Part shown: in pieces, positions 10,486 to 22,365 of the stretch
How the letters are laid out: each line of letters starts with the position of its first letter
How positions within the stretch are numbered: the stretch's first letter is position 1
Assembly: GCA_030549775.1 (NCBI GenBank)
Contig: CM060175.1
Coordinates: 109,422,688 to 109,486,687, forward strand
From: Tamarix chinensis
Lineage: Eukaryota > Streptophyta > Magnoliopsida > Caryophyllales > Tamaricaceae
Direction: 5' to 3'
Length of the DNA: 64,000 nt
Made by a program: the position numbers and the translations under genes
The notes under the pieces: generated by a model
The model's input: only the letters and a program-made list of their open reading frames with translations
Told to the model about the DNA's origin: nothing
The model's database searches: none

Positions 10486-13400
10486 AGATAGCATCTTGGA
10501 ATGTAAGGGGCTGCAATAAGGCCTAAAGACAGATGGAAGTATTATCTTTCATCAAAAAGAATAAAATTGATATCATTGCCATTCTTGAAACTAGAGTCAA
10601 AGCTAATAATTGTGACAGACTTATAAAGAAAAGGTTCAATAAGCTGAGCTTTGCAAATAATTACGATTTTCACCCAAATGGCAGAATCTGGGTGTTATGG
10701 GACAATTTAAAGGTTGATGTCTCTGTCCTTCATAAGTCTGATCAACTGATTCATTATCTTGTAAAGGGTGAATCCCTCACTTGCCTGGTCACCTTCACAT
10801 ATGGGAAAAATATAGGAAATGAAAGGAATTCCCTATGGTCTGATATTTACCAACTGAGCCAAGGCATCTCCTGTCCTTGGATATGTTTAGGTGACTTCAA
10901 CATTGTTCTTGCTGAGTCTGAAAGAATAAGTTATGCACCTACCTCTTCTCTTAACATGAATGACTTCCAGAGATGTCTTGCACTTACCAAGCTAAGTGAT
11001 TTGCCCTTTACTGGCTGTCTCTACACTTGGACAAACAATCAAGATTGTCCTAATAGGATTTGGGCTAAGTTGGACAGAATTCTTGCCAATCATCACTGGC
11101 TCCTTAGTAATACCAGCAGTTCTGTTGAATTTCTCCCTTCTGGAGTCTCTGACCATTCTCCATCCATCATCAACATTCATGATAATGTCAGCCATGGCCA
11201 TCAGTCTCAGCCTTTCAGATACTTAAACTGTTGGGGTGAGGATCCATCATTCATGGGCCTTGTAAAGAATGTCTGGGATCAGAACATCCATGGTTCTAAA
11301 ATAAAAATCATTTTTGAAAAGCTAAAAATGTTGAAGCCTCTGCTTAAAAAGCTCCATCATCAAAATTACAACAACATCACCCAAAAACCCCAGTTGTGCC
11401 TCCAGGAACTCATCTCTACTCAAAAGTTGCTGCATGTCAACCCCCTCCATAGTTCTCTTCAAGCTACTGAAAAGCACATAAAGGCTAAATACAACATCCT
11501 CAAAAAAGCTGAAATTAGCAGTCTCTTCCAAAGAGCTAAAATAAAGTTTCTTGCTGAAAATGATGAAAATACAAGATACTTTCATGCAAAAATTGCTGAA
11601 AAAAGAGCTAGAAATAAGATCTCTTCCATCTATGATATCCATGGTGATCAAAAGACCTCTTCCCATGACATTGCTACTGCCTTCCTGGACTACTACAGGA
11701 AATTGCTTGGCACCACTGGATCAGCTACCCCTGTAAATATCCCTCAGCTCCCTGGCACTTTCCTTTCTCCTGTAGACCATCTCCCTCTGATTTCTCCTAT
11801 TTCCTCCTTTGAAATTAAGGAGGCCCTCTTTATCATGAAAGATCATAAAAGCCCAGGTCAGAATGGTTTCACTGCTGGTTTCTTCAAGAAAGCTTGGCCT
11901 ATTATTGGTAACTCCACCTGTGAGGCAATCCTTGATTACTTTAATAATGGCACCATGTCAAACCAGTTGAAAGCTACTCTGCTGGTTCTTATACCCAAAG
12001 GAAACTCCTCCTCCTCTGTCACTGATTACAGACCAATCTCTTGCTGTTCCATTCTTTATAAAATCATTACCAAGATACTCACAAATAGGCTACTCCCTGT
12101 CATGGATAAGCTTATCAGCAAGGAGCAGGGTGCCTTCATGAAAGGGAGATCATTACCTGAAAATGTGATGCTGGCTCATGAGCTTATTAAACATTATGAC
12201 AGGAAAAATGCCTCCCCAAAAGTTGTGATTAAAGTTGACATCAGAAAAGCTTTTGATTCCCTGAATTGGAAATTTCTTGAGATTATTCTCAGCCATTTTG
12301 GTTTCCCTACTCTCTTCATTAAATGGATCATGGGATGTGTTTCTTCCCTCAAATATTCCATCTTCTTTAATGGTAATTCCTATGGTTTCTTTGAGGGTAA
12401 AAGAGGCTTAAGGCAAGGAGACCCTATCTCCCCATACCTCTTCATCCTTACTATGGAATACTTATCAAGAATGCTGAAAAATCTTGGCCCTAACACTGAA
12501 TATCAAAAGCACCCCAAATGTGCTGGGCAAGGCATTACTCACCTATTATTTACTGATGACCTCCTCCTTTTCTCCAGGGGGTAATCTAAAATCTGTTTTG
12601 GCTCTCAAAGATTGTCTTCAGAACTTTTCCCTCCTCTCTGGTCTTGAAGTAAACCCTGCAAAAACAACTATATTCTTTGGTGGTGCGGCTCCCCTTGCCA
12701 AGAAAGACATCCTGCAGGCTACAGAATTCAAAGAAGATAAGCTCCCCTTCAGGTATCTTGGTCTCCCTCTTCATGGAAGCAAGCTTAACACTGCCATGTG
12801 TAATATCCTTATTAAAAAAAATCAAGAATAAGCTTCAACATTGGGCAACTTGCTTCCTTTCCTATGCGGGGAGAAAAGAGCTCATAAGTTCTGTGCTGCA
12901 AGGGATCTCTACATTCTGGCTCTCTTCCTTCCTTCTTCCCAAAACTGTCTTAACTGAAATTAACAAGTTATGCAGAAATTTCTTTTGGGGGCACACTGAA
13001 GGCAGAAATAAGATGGTCTTTGTTAGCTGGGATAACATTTGTAAAAGCAAAAAATGTGGAGGATTGGACATCAAGGAAGCTCTCAGCTGGAACAAATCCC
13101 TCACCCTCAAATGGATTTGGAAACTGGAAAACAGACACCCTTCCCTTTGGGCTGAATGGATACACCACTACTATCTTAAGGGGAAGGATATATGGAATAC
13201 CCCAAAAAAGCATGCTGATTCCTGGGGCTGGAAACAGATTCTCAATGTAAGAACTTGGCTTATCAATAAGGCTGGGGACATAACTACTGCAAAGCTGCTA
13301 CTCCAAAAATGTACACTTGGTGGTAATCTAAAAGCTACCTCAGTCTATAACTGGATTAAGGGTAACCATCATGGCACTTATTATGCAAAAACTCTCTGAG

Positions 13401-13768
13401 ATAAGAGTGTCATCCCCAAGCACCAAGTCATTTCCTGGTTAGCCTATCAAAGGAGCCTCCCAACCATTGACAACTTAACATCCAGAGACATTTCCATCAT
13501 CAATAGATGTGAGCTTTGCAAATGCAAAGCTGAATCCCACACACATCTCTTTTTTGAATGCCTTTCATCTACTAAAATATGGCAATGCATTCTAAAATGG
13601 ATGGGGATTACTAGAAAAGGTAGATATTTAAATAAGGAACTCAGATGGATGCATAAACATAACAGGGGGAAGCATTGGCGAAAGAAATGGCTTAGAGCCT
13701 CCATTTGTGCTACTGTTTATGAAATATGGTCTGAAAGAAATCTCAGAATCTTCTCCAACAAATTCTGA
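10482..13768 (+). pseudogene. LINE ORF2 (endonuclease, reverse transcriptase, zf-RVT), broken
   Basis: Polyprotein that would nick target DNA and copy the element RNA. It starts ATG at 10482 with the typical MKIASWNVRG. An in-frame TAA lies at 10524. The endonuclease domain includes CLGDFNIVLAESERIS and a GVSDHSP motif near 11145. The reverse transcriptase shows LIPKGN, DYRPISCCSILYKIITKIL, KVDIRKAFDSLNW, GLRQGDPISPYLFIL and FTDDLLLFSRG, where the usual second residue of the catalytic FADD/YADD box is Thr. A one-base change in a G-run near 12577-12581 and another in the A-run near 12815-12822 shift the frame. A TGA follows at 13397. The zf-RVT region (RCELCKCKAESHTHLFFEC) lies at about 13505-13562, and the frame ends at 13766-13768. 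No RNase H domain was seen. Confidence 0.9.
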
Positions 13769-14027
13769 TCCGTCTCTCAAATTGTCCACTCAATCTAATT
13801 CAACAACTCCTACAGAATTCTCACCTCTTGTCCTAAGGATCAAAACAGCCTATATCAAGCTCTATTGAATTAGCTTGGATTTTCTATCTTGTTATCTCTA
13901 GATTATAGTTCCCTTTCTTGTCTTGTTTCGGGGTATATCCTCATGTCTTAGCATGATATGTAATTTTTCCTATTCCTTTCCCATTGTGGATGAATAACAT
14001 GTCTCAACTAACTTTCTCCAAAAAAAA

Positions 14028-14360
14028 GGAAAAAGGTAAAAGAAAAAAGAGAAAAAGGAAAAATAGATAGGTTTGGGTATTTAGAATATTTTGGTATTTT
14101 TGAATATTTAAAATAATAATATTTAGTAAAATAATAATTAAATTCCCTTTTTAGATTAATTTAGGATATTTTGAATGATTTTTTCTTAATTCCATTTTAA
14201 TTAGCAAAGCACCCTAATGTTTTCTAATTAAATTATTTATTATTTTCCTCTTGATTTTGCCTTAAATAATTCATCTTATTTTAATAAAATAATTTTTTAA
14301 TTAATTTTCCTAATAAATCCTTATTTTTTCATAATTTCTTAAATTAGGGTTTTTGGATAT
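14028..14360. repeat. 3' segment of the long LTR-like unit after the LINE
   Basis: Purine-rich then AT-rich sequence that resumes the host repeat. It aligns by eye with 54960-55390 through the phrases TTAATTTAGGATATTTTGAA, CATTTTAATTAGCAAAGCACC and CTAATTAAATTATTTATTA. Confidence 0.75.
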
Positions 14361-15172
14361 TTGATAATCAACATAATTGGAATTTCAAATCAATAATTGA
14401 AATTTCATATTGGTCAGAATCAACCAAACTAAAATCAATAATAGATGTCTGATGAAAATTTCGAATCAATAACTAAAATTTCATATTCAACTATGGTTCA
14501 GAATTGATATAAGAAATAAAAAAAAAACTATGAAAATCACTCACTTCAGATTGAAGGACAACCGAACTATGAAAATGGATGGCAATGGATTGGTGTGAAG
14601 TGGACAATGAAGGGTGATCGAGCTACGAAAATGGACGACGTGCTCGAGATTCCAGATGTTGAACGAAGTAATGTTCTACTCCTTACGCCTAGGTTGAAGA
14701 TGACAGCAGGAAGATGATGGCAAGAAGATGACAACTAATGGAAAAAAGTGCTTGCTCAACCTCCTCAACATTGAGCAGCAAGGTGAAGTCAAAGCGTCGA
14801 GCCATCAAAGAAGAAGAAGAAGAGCAACACGAAATTGCTTGCTCAACAGAAGACTCTGTTTATTTTTTAGGGTTGAGAAAGAAATAAGGGAAAAAGACAC
14901 AATTACCCATACAGATATACAATACTCAAAATTTAATTTGAGGGTAAAAAAGTAATTGTGAAGTGTATTAAAAAAACAAGATTAGTTCACTAATAAACTA
15001 CGGTTCCCCATTTTTAAAAAGACTCATCCAATTTTTACCATGTTTACCGGTTTTTTGATGAAACATGTTTTAATTGATATTCAAATTGGATTTGTAACCA
15101 GATCGTTGGTTTATCGGTTCACTTGGCTAATTCGGTCCAATTTTTAATACTATAGGTAAACTAAAGCAACAG
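14361..15172. other. Unassigned spacer
   Basis: AT-rich sequence with a short-lived mixed-composition patch near 14580-14880. The phrase CTATGAAAATGGA/GCTACGAAAATGGA recurs, and an open frame at 14728-14955 has no recognisable domain. Nothing here could be assigned. Confidence 0.35.
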
Positions 15173-16460
15173 TGTAATACCCTGTATTTCTAAAATGTAT
15201 CTATGATTATGATTATGAGAAAATTAGTTTAAATTTGGATTTATGAAATTATTGGAAAAGGTTTGAAACTCTTGTTATGTTTTTAAAATGTTTTGTTTCA
15301 CTCTCTTAACCCTCTTTATGATTTCGAGTCCTGTAAGACTTTTGAATCACTTTTAGTCATTAAAATTCTTTTGAATCATTCTAAGTTAATCATATTCGAA
15401 TTTATTGGCCTTTTATGAGTCACCTATGCCTTACAAAAAAATTTAAATGGATACCTTGACAAAAAAAAAACTATTCATCACGCTTTTTACCCTTAATCAC
15501 ATATTAAGTCGTAAAATGAATTTTTTAGCAAACAAAAGTACTTATATTTTGGCATATTTAAGATAAATATGAATTCAAAATGAGTTAAAATATATTTGAA
15601 AATTTTAGATAAATTTACCAATTTTATACATAATTAGACCCTGATACTCAACTTTCTCTACACTAAGCCTATCTTAAATATCCTAAATATGATCCTCTCT
15701 TTAAAAAAATGTTTAAATAAAGTTGTGAGAATAATTTTCCAACCTTGGGGCTGTTGAATATCATGAATCCATCTCCTTTATTTTTTTTCGTGATTATTTT
15801 ACCATATTATAACCAAAAGTTCCTTTTATTTGCATCAATATCTAAGCTAAGCCAAAAATTATTCCAACCTCTTATTTCCTTCATAATTTCATGCACCTTA
15901 GCTCCCAAAAACATCCTTCTTCAACCTCCTTCCTTTATCCATTGTTGTTGCATCATTTGTTGAATTTTCTTTTTAAATATTGATTTTTGTTTTCTTTAAG
16001 CAATTTATTGTTAAAAATATAACAAATTGAAGATAAATTCTTATAAACTCTACCTAAATTTTATAAATATAATCAAATGAAGAGTAAGCTTTTTTATACT
16101 TTACTCTTGCTTCTATTGATTTATTTTTCTTATTCTAGAAATATGAGGTATTTGTCGTTTGGAGATGTTAGTTGATGTTCAGAAGTTTGTTGTGTTTCTT
16201 ATGGTTAGTGTCTTCTTGGATTATAACCGTAGAGTGGTATATCTCCATTTTTTGTTGTTGTTTGTTTAGATTTTATCTCTTGATCTCCTTTGCTTCCCGC
16301 ACTTGATCTCTTGTTGTGAGTTATGTTTTTAACTTTGCACCTGATATGGATCTAGTATAAAAAGTATCATTTTATGCTTGATGTGGTGGTATCACCCATT
16401 ATTTTATTATTATGTTTCCATAAAATAAAAATTTTTACTAATAAATTTTGGGATGTTACA
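15173..16460 (+). mobile_element. LTR of a Ty3/gypsy-like retrotransposon
   Basis: A 1,288-bp unit begins TGTAATACCC and ends GGGATGTTACA, giving the TG...CA ends of an LTR. It is followed three bases later by TGGTATAAGAG (16464-16474), an initiator-methionine primer-binding site with one mismatch. This fixes it as the 5' LTR of a plus-strand element. The matching 3' LTR is not in the window. A TATA-like TAGTATAAAAAG lies near 16355-16366. Confidence 0.7.
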
Positions 16461-18150
16461 AAATGGTATAAGAGATTTTTTATTGTTGAGAATTGTATTT
16501 TAGTTAGAGACTTAGTTTTCATAGCCTAAAGTGTTATAAAATTCTTCGCTATGTTTCAAAATCTAGATTAGCTTTGTGAGGAATTAGAAAATGGGTAGCT
16601 CAAGTGGTTTTATATGTGTTGGTGTGATATTATATTCTTAGTAAGTTAGTGTTTTTCTAACATGGTTTAGGTGTTGCAGATTACGATGACTTGAATGTAC
16701 GTATCTATCGCATCAAGAACTGTATTGATTTTGTGCACCTACCGATATAGTCTCTATTTGGGATTCAAAATCCTTTCACACTTCTAGAAGCAGTTGTAAG
16801 AGGCTATGGGTATAATGATGAGGATGAACCACCTTTCACCTTGCTATAAAAGAATAAACCTAGATAACGATTTGGATTCTTGAATATGGTGGCTGACAAT
16901 CGTTAGAAGAGTCCTTATGTAGTTTAGGAGCATTGTCGATGCATTGAGAGGAATTTACTTAGGTCATTCAAAGTCACTTCTAAGTGGAGAGGAGTCTATC
17001 TTTTGGTTTAAGGAAGACAATGATCGCTAGGGTATTTACTTCCCTGAGTCCCCACCTCGGATGGGAATATAATACCATTTAGCTAATCAAGTGGCGTAGA
17101 AGTTAGATAAGAAGTCTTAGATTGTATCCATGCATGTATGCGTTTTAATATTGGCAAGATAGTTAAGGAGCTGAAGTGTCCTTACAAACACTCATCAAAT
17201 CATGACGCATCAAGCCAATGATGCTTAAATAGTTCTCTTCCTCTTTATTTTTTCATCACTAACCGACATCTCTCTTACCCTTACTTTTGAGCCTTGGCTT
17301 AGGCACAATTGGACTAAGATTTCTTGTCTAAAGCAGTCATTGCACTTCTTTCCTTTCCCTCATCCTACCCAACTTATATATTTATTAAGTCCTTTTTCAT
17401 TTAACCTCTTTTTCCTTTGAGTTTTTTCCCTTCAACTTATATATTTATTAAGTCCTTTTTCATTTAACCTATTTTTCCTTTGAATTTTTTTCCCTTTGAT
17501 ATTCCCCAATTTGCCGACTTTAAACTCTTGTCTATGTTATTTTTCCATGTTGGCCTTAGCAAGAACCTTTATTGCTCTCTTTATAACCTTTGTTTCTACC
17601 GACTTTGCTTCTGCAATCATTGCCTTCATTTTGCTTCCTTCTTTTTCACCATTACTCTTGCTCCAACCCTTGTTTCATGGACTACTTCTTCAATCTTTAA
17701 AACCTTGTGACATCTCCTCCACACACTCTTAACTATGTAGTCGTCTTCCCTTTGGTTCCTTACCTTGTTGATTTATTTTTATTGTTCATTGAATTGACTT
17801 TATCAGCCCCTTATTCTGTAGACTCTATTTGCCTCGACCCTTTCTTCCAAAAGATTCATCCTTTCTACCTCTTAACTTTGTAACCCTTTTTCTGTCCTTT
17901 TTTTTTTCCTTAACCGTTACTTCTCTACCTCATTTCCCTCTGAAGGAGCGTAATGCATATCCATCCCATGTGATCATAATTGATGAGATTGAACTTGAAG
18001 ATTTATTGTCACACGAAGAGATATCCTTGCAGATTCTCAACACAAAGGGGTGACAAACTCATACGAGTACAGCTTCGCTTGGGGAGATCCTTTGAAGTTG
18101 CCATGAAACGGTATAAGGCTACCTAGAAGTCGAACGTGGTCACCCCAAGC
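16461..18150 (+). pseudogene. Internal remnant of the LTR retrotransposon, heavily deleted
   Basis: Sequence downstream of the LTR and primer-binding site. Near its end, 17960-18055, the plus strand reads IELEDLLSHEEISLQILNTKG. This resembles the start of the integrase C-terminal/chromodomain-like segment of chromoviruses, where a phrase of the type YEE.P..ILD.K is usual, and the next 70 bp is frameshifted. No gag, protease or reverse transcriptase motif was found in the roughly 1.5 kb between, so most of the coding region is deleted or unrecognisable. The chromovirus assignment is tentative. Confidence 0.4.
17371..17496. repeat. 63-bp tandem duplication
   Basis: The segment starting AACTTATATATTTATTAAG at 17371 is repeated at 17434 with few changes, including the following CCTTTTTCATTTAACCTNTTTTTCC. 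The high identity indicates a recent local duplication in a pyrimidine-rich stretch. Confidence 0.85.
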
Positions 18151-18628
18151 TCTTAGTTGAGGCGTGTTTGGTAGAAAGATTTCCCAATAGTCACTGAGAC
18201 AGTGAGACAACATTGATTGATGGTACCATCAACCTGAAAACACAAGCTTTTCATGATACTTTTGCCTATTTATCTCTAGAGGCAAACAAAGATCAATCTT
18301 ACCAATCAATAAGCACAACTGCAAAACAAAATCATGGGACAAACCAAAAACTCTACAATAAATATTACAAGGGCGAGAATTGAATCGGAAAAAAGGAAGA
18401 ACCGAACAAACAAGCTGCTGGAAAATTTTCAGCTCAACACCGACTCACAATCCTTGTCACTTCCACACTATTTAAGTAAAATATACTCGCATGACCTCTG
18501 ATTTAAAAGTCAACATACCACAAAACGTAAATACAACCCAAGGTCCATGAGAACGAGGAAAAAGGAAAACAGAATTTCCATGCCGGGGAATAATAACCAA
18601 GCCAATCATATATATTACTTTGCTGCAA
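18151..18628 (-). other. Downstream region of actin, probable 3' UTR
   Basis: Immediately downstream of the actin stop codon on the minus strand. The first 200-400 bp is expected to hold the 3' UTR. No clear AATAAA polyadenylation signal was picked out, so the end is not called. Confidence 0.4.
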
Positions 18629-20193
<1,565 letters not shown>

Positions 20194-20203
20194 TGTTTAT
20201 TGC

Positions 20204-21558
20204 CTGTTCAGGATTTCATTGCAGATTAAATTAACCATTCAAACAGAAAAGACGTTCATTAATCCCCATGCATGAACATAAAGCAACTAAACATCATGAA
20301 TGCGAACACAGAAAGAGTTCATTCAAAGTGTTAAGCAAAATAAGAGAATTTTAACTAGCCAGAGAACTTAAAGACTAGTCAGCGCCTACAATTGGTCGTC
20401 TGGATAAAGCTTTAGCCAATCTAGAAGTCCAAACTTTTGATGTTTCAGGCTTCAACATTATAAACTCAAACAATCGGTCATCACGTCTCAAACCAAATAA
20501 TTAAACTAACCAGGAAGGCAGTAGATATTAACAAAGGAAAATAAGAAAGGCCTGGGTCCAAGGACTTCTGATGCAGACAGAGTTCTTCAAGCACCAATAG
20601 GAAATAAGTTACTAATTCGGACCTAATTTTGGTGACCGACTCTAGTTTGAAAGGAGGTATTGAACTACATAGTATATAACTGTACTCCAGCAATATATAA
20701 TCATGCCGACCCTGGAAATGTTGTTATCAAAAACGTGCGGAGAATAGGTTGCCAATTGACTGAGGATAGTGGTCCGGCAGGTTTATTGCTACTTTTTCCG
20801 TATCAGTAAAAACCAACCCTATTGAGGCAGAGACAAGAGTACGAACAACCTATCCAGAGCCTGATTATCATCAGTTTAATTCCTCTGCACTTCTTGACAG
20901 ATGGCTCTAATTTTAGATATGCATCTCTTTTTACATGGAAACAAGTTCAGATCGTCTCAGTTGCAGAAACCACTTCCAAAGAAGCAGAACTAAGAATCAA
21001 CCCCTAGGATAAATATGTTGCAGCCATTTCACCAGAAATGACTTCAAGACAGCCCTTGTTCGAACAACCAAACATGACCCGGGTTAAAAACTTTAAGGAG
21101 GAAAACTTCAGAGTTCAGATCTATGAGTTTACTCAAAGACATGTAATCTCTAAACATCAATACCTCCACCGAACAGATCGCAACCCTGCCCGTCTAACTG
21201 AGCAGGAAAAAAGAAAAGAAAAAGAGGCTGAAGTTATAGATCGAAAGAAACTATCGATTCCAATGGAAGCAGATCACTAACAGATAACAAACAGATATCA
21301 GAAATCATCAGACCGGAAGAAGGCAGAAAGGCGGATCAAACAAAGGGAACCTAATTTACAGAAAATTAACAAATTCGATCCATGTATCGAATAAATCCAT
21401 CAATCTGAAGAACAGTCAGAAGAAATGAAAACACGAATTACACATGGACTCAACTCTGATGGCTTAATTTGACCAATCGCTATAAGAAAAAGGACGGATC
21501 AAAGCCAAGAAAGAAGAGTAGAAATCATTGAACCAGTTCAAAGACAAGCAGCAGTAAC
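20204..21558 (-). other. Inferred 5' leader intron of actin
   Basis: Plant actin genes usually carry a long intron just upstream of the ATG. The minus strand shows CTGAACAG|GCAATAAACAATG at 20203/20204 as acceptor. A plausible donor, GAGAAAG|GTTACT, lies at 21558, giving a 1,355-bp intron. Such introns often enhance expression. The donor is inferred from context and would be settled by cDNA. Confidence 0.6.
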
Positions 21559-21720
21559 CTTTCTCCGATGCTCTGCTACGAAAAGTCCGGACTGAGTAGC
21601 AGAGAGAGAGAGAGAGGATGTACCAGCACCAAGCAGTTTTGAATTTGAGGTTCACAAGATTCGGACGGGGCCTGTAAAGACCTTACTCGGAGTGGGTGGA
21701 GAGAAATGAAGTTGAAATGC
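21559..21720 (-). promoter_or_regulatory. Probable first (non-coding) exon of actin with CT-rich leader
   Basis: On the minus strand this stretch reads as a pyrimidine-rich leader, including a (CT)n run at about 21598-21617, and ends at the inferred donor. A TATA-like CTATTTATTTC lies upstream near 21825-21836. Transcription start is not determined. Confidence 0.4.
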
Positions 21721-21839
21721 GAGATCAATTAGAGGCAAATGCGGCTTTAATTGTGGTGTAGACTGCACTGTTAGTACTGAGTAGTATGCAAAAATCCGTG
21801 GTTTTCTATTCTACCAACGGACTAGAAATAAATAGAGCT

Positions 21840-22365
21840 GCGTGTGCCAAAACGTTCTTGTGGATACACTCATACAGCTGTTGGGTTCTTTCACTTTTTC
21901 TTTTGCTTTGTGGACATCGATGGACGATGGGCCGGCTCTTTCTTTTGAGACCTTCGTTTTTTGTGATCTAATTTAAAGGAGGGCCCGGATAAAGCTGCCT
22001 CTTTTGGGTCGAAACAAGAAAGTAATGCAAAATTAGAATATCATACGCATAATTAATTAATCAAATTTTATTCGTAATATAATATCAATTTGAAAGTAAC
22101 TATTGAATAGATAAATTGGTGATTTATTAAATGATAAATATTTTAATTTTTTAACCATAATACTTATAGTTATTGTTAGCATTTTTTTTTTATTAATTTA
22201 TCAAAAAATGATGTATATAAATTTTAATAAAATACAATACACTTTTATTTTAAATATATATTTTAATCCCATATTTATTATGCAATTACCTTATAATTTT
22301 TATAAAAAAAATTACCTATATAAAAATATCAATAGCAAACTCTTCCTCTTCTTTTTCCTTTTCAA
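21840..22365. other. Intergenic spacer upstream of actin
   Basis: Mixed then strongly AT-rich DNA beyond the inferred actin promoter. No gene or transposon end was recognised. Confidence 0.4.

Larger units (their letters stand above)
8945..14027 (+). mobile_element. Near-complete L1-type LINE retrotransposon
   Basis: A non-LTR retrotransposon of about 5.1 kb with an ORF1 remnant, an ORF2 remnant, a 3' untranslated region and a terminal A-run at about 14019-14026. It has inserted into the purine-rich tract of the long LTR-like unit. The second copy of that unit (54950-55010) continues through the same position without it. The 5' end falls near 8945 where purine-rich host sequence stops. No ATG precedes ORF1 in frame, so the 5' end is probably truncated. 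Target duplications cannot be separated from the surrounding A/G-rich sequence; a short AAAAGGAA on both sides is a candidate. In-frame stops and two frameshifts show the copy is inactive. Confidence 0.9.
3404..14360. mobile_element. Very long LTR-like repeat, copy 1 (host of nested insertions)
   Basis: The unit opens with TGTAACACCCCC, the 5' end typical of many plant Ty3/gypsy LTRs. Its last recognisable segment is the AT-rich stretch at about 14050-14360. The segments 7850-8440 and 14050-14340 are clearly repeated at 53290-53785/54330-54420 and 55015-55390. Examples are the shared TGGTGGTGACTAGGCGGCG-like run, the GCAACTTTGCA...GGGAGAAT run, and the CATTTTAATTAgCAAAgCACCCTAA run. Removing the Cassandra TRIM and the L1 leaves about 5 kb, a size seen in Tat/Ogre-type LTRs. 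That lineage is inference, because no gag or pol accompanies the unit. The terminal TGTTACA expected at the 3' end was not found, so the right boundary is approximate. Long open frames inside it reflect purine/pyrimidine bias. Confidence 0.5.

Noticed and set aside
12677..13399. 240-codon frame as a separate gene
   Set aside because: It is the frameshifted continuation of LINE ORF2. Its apparent start is internal.
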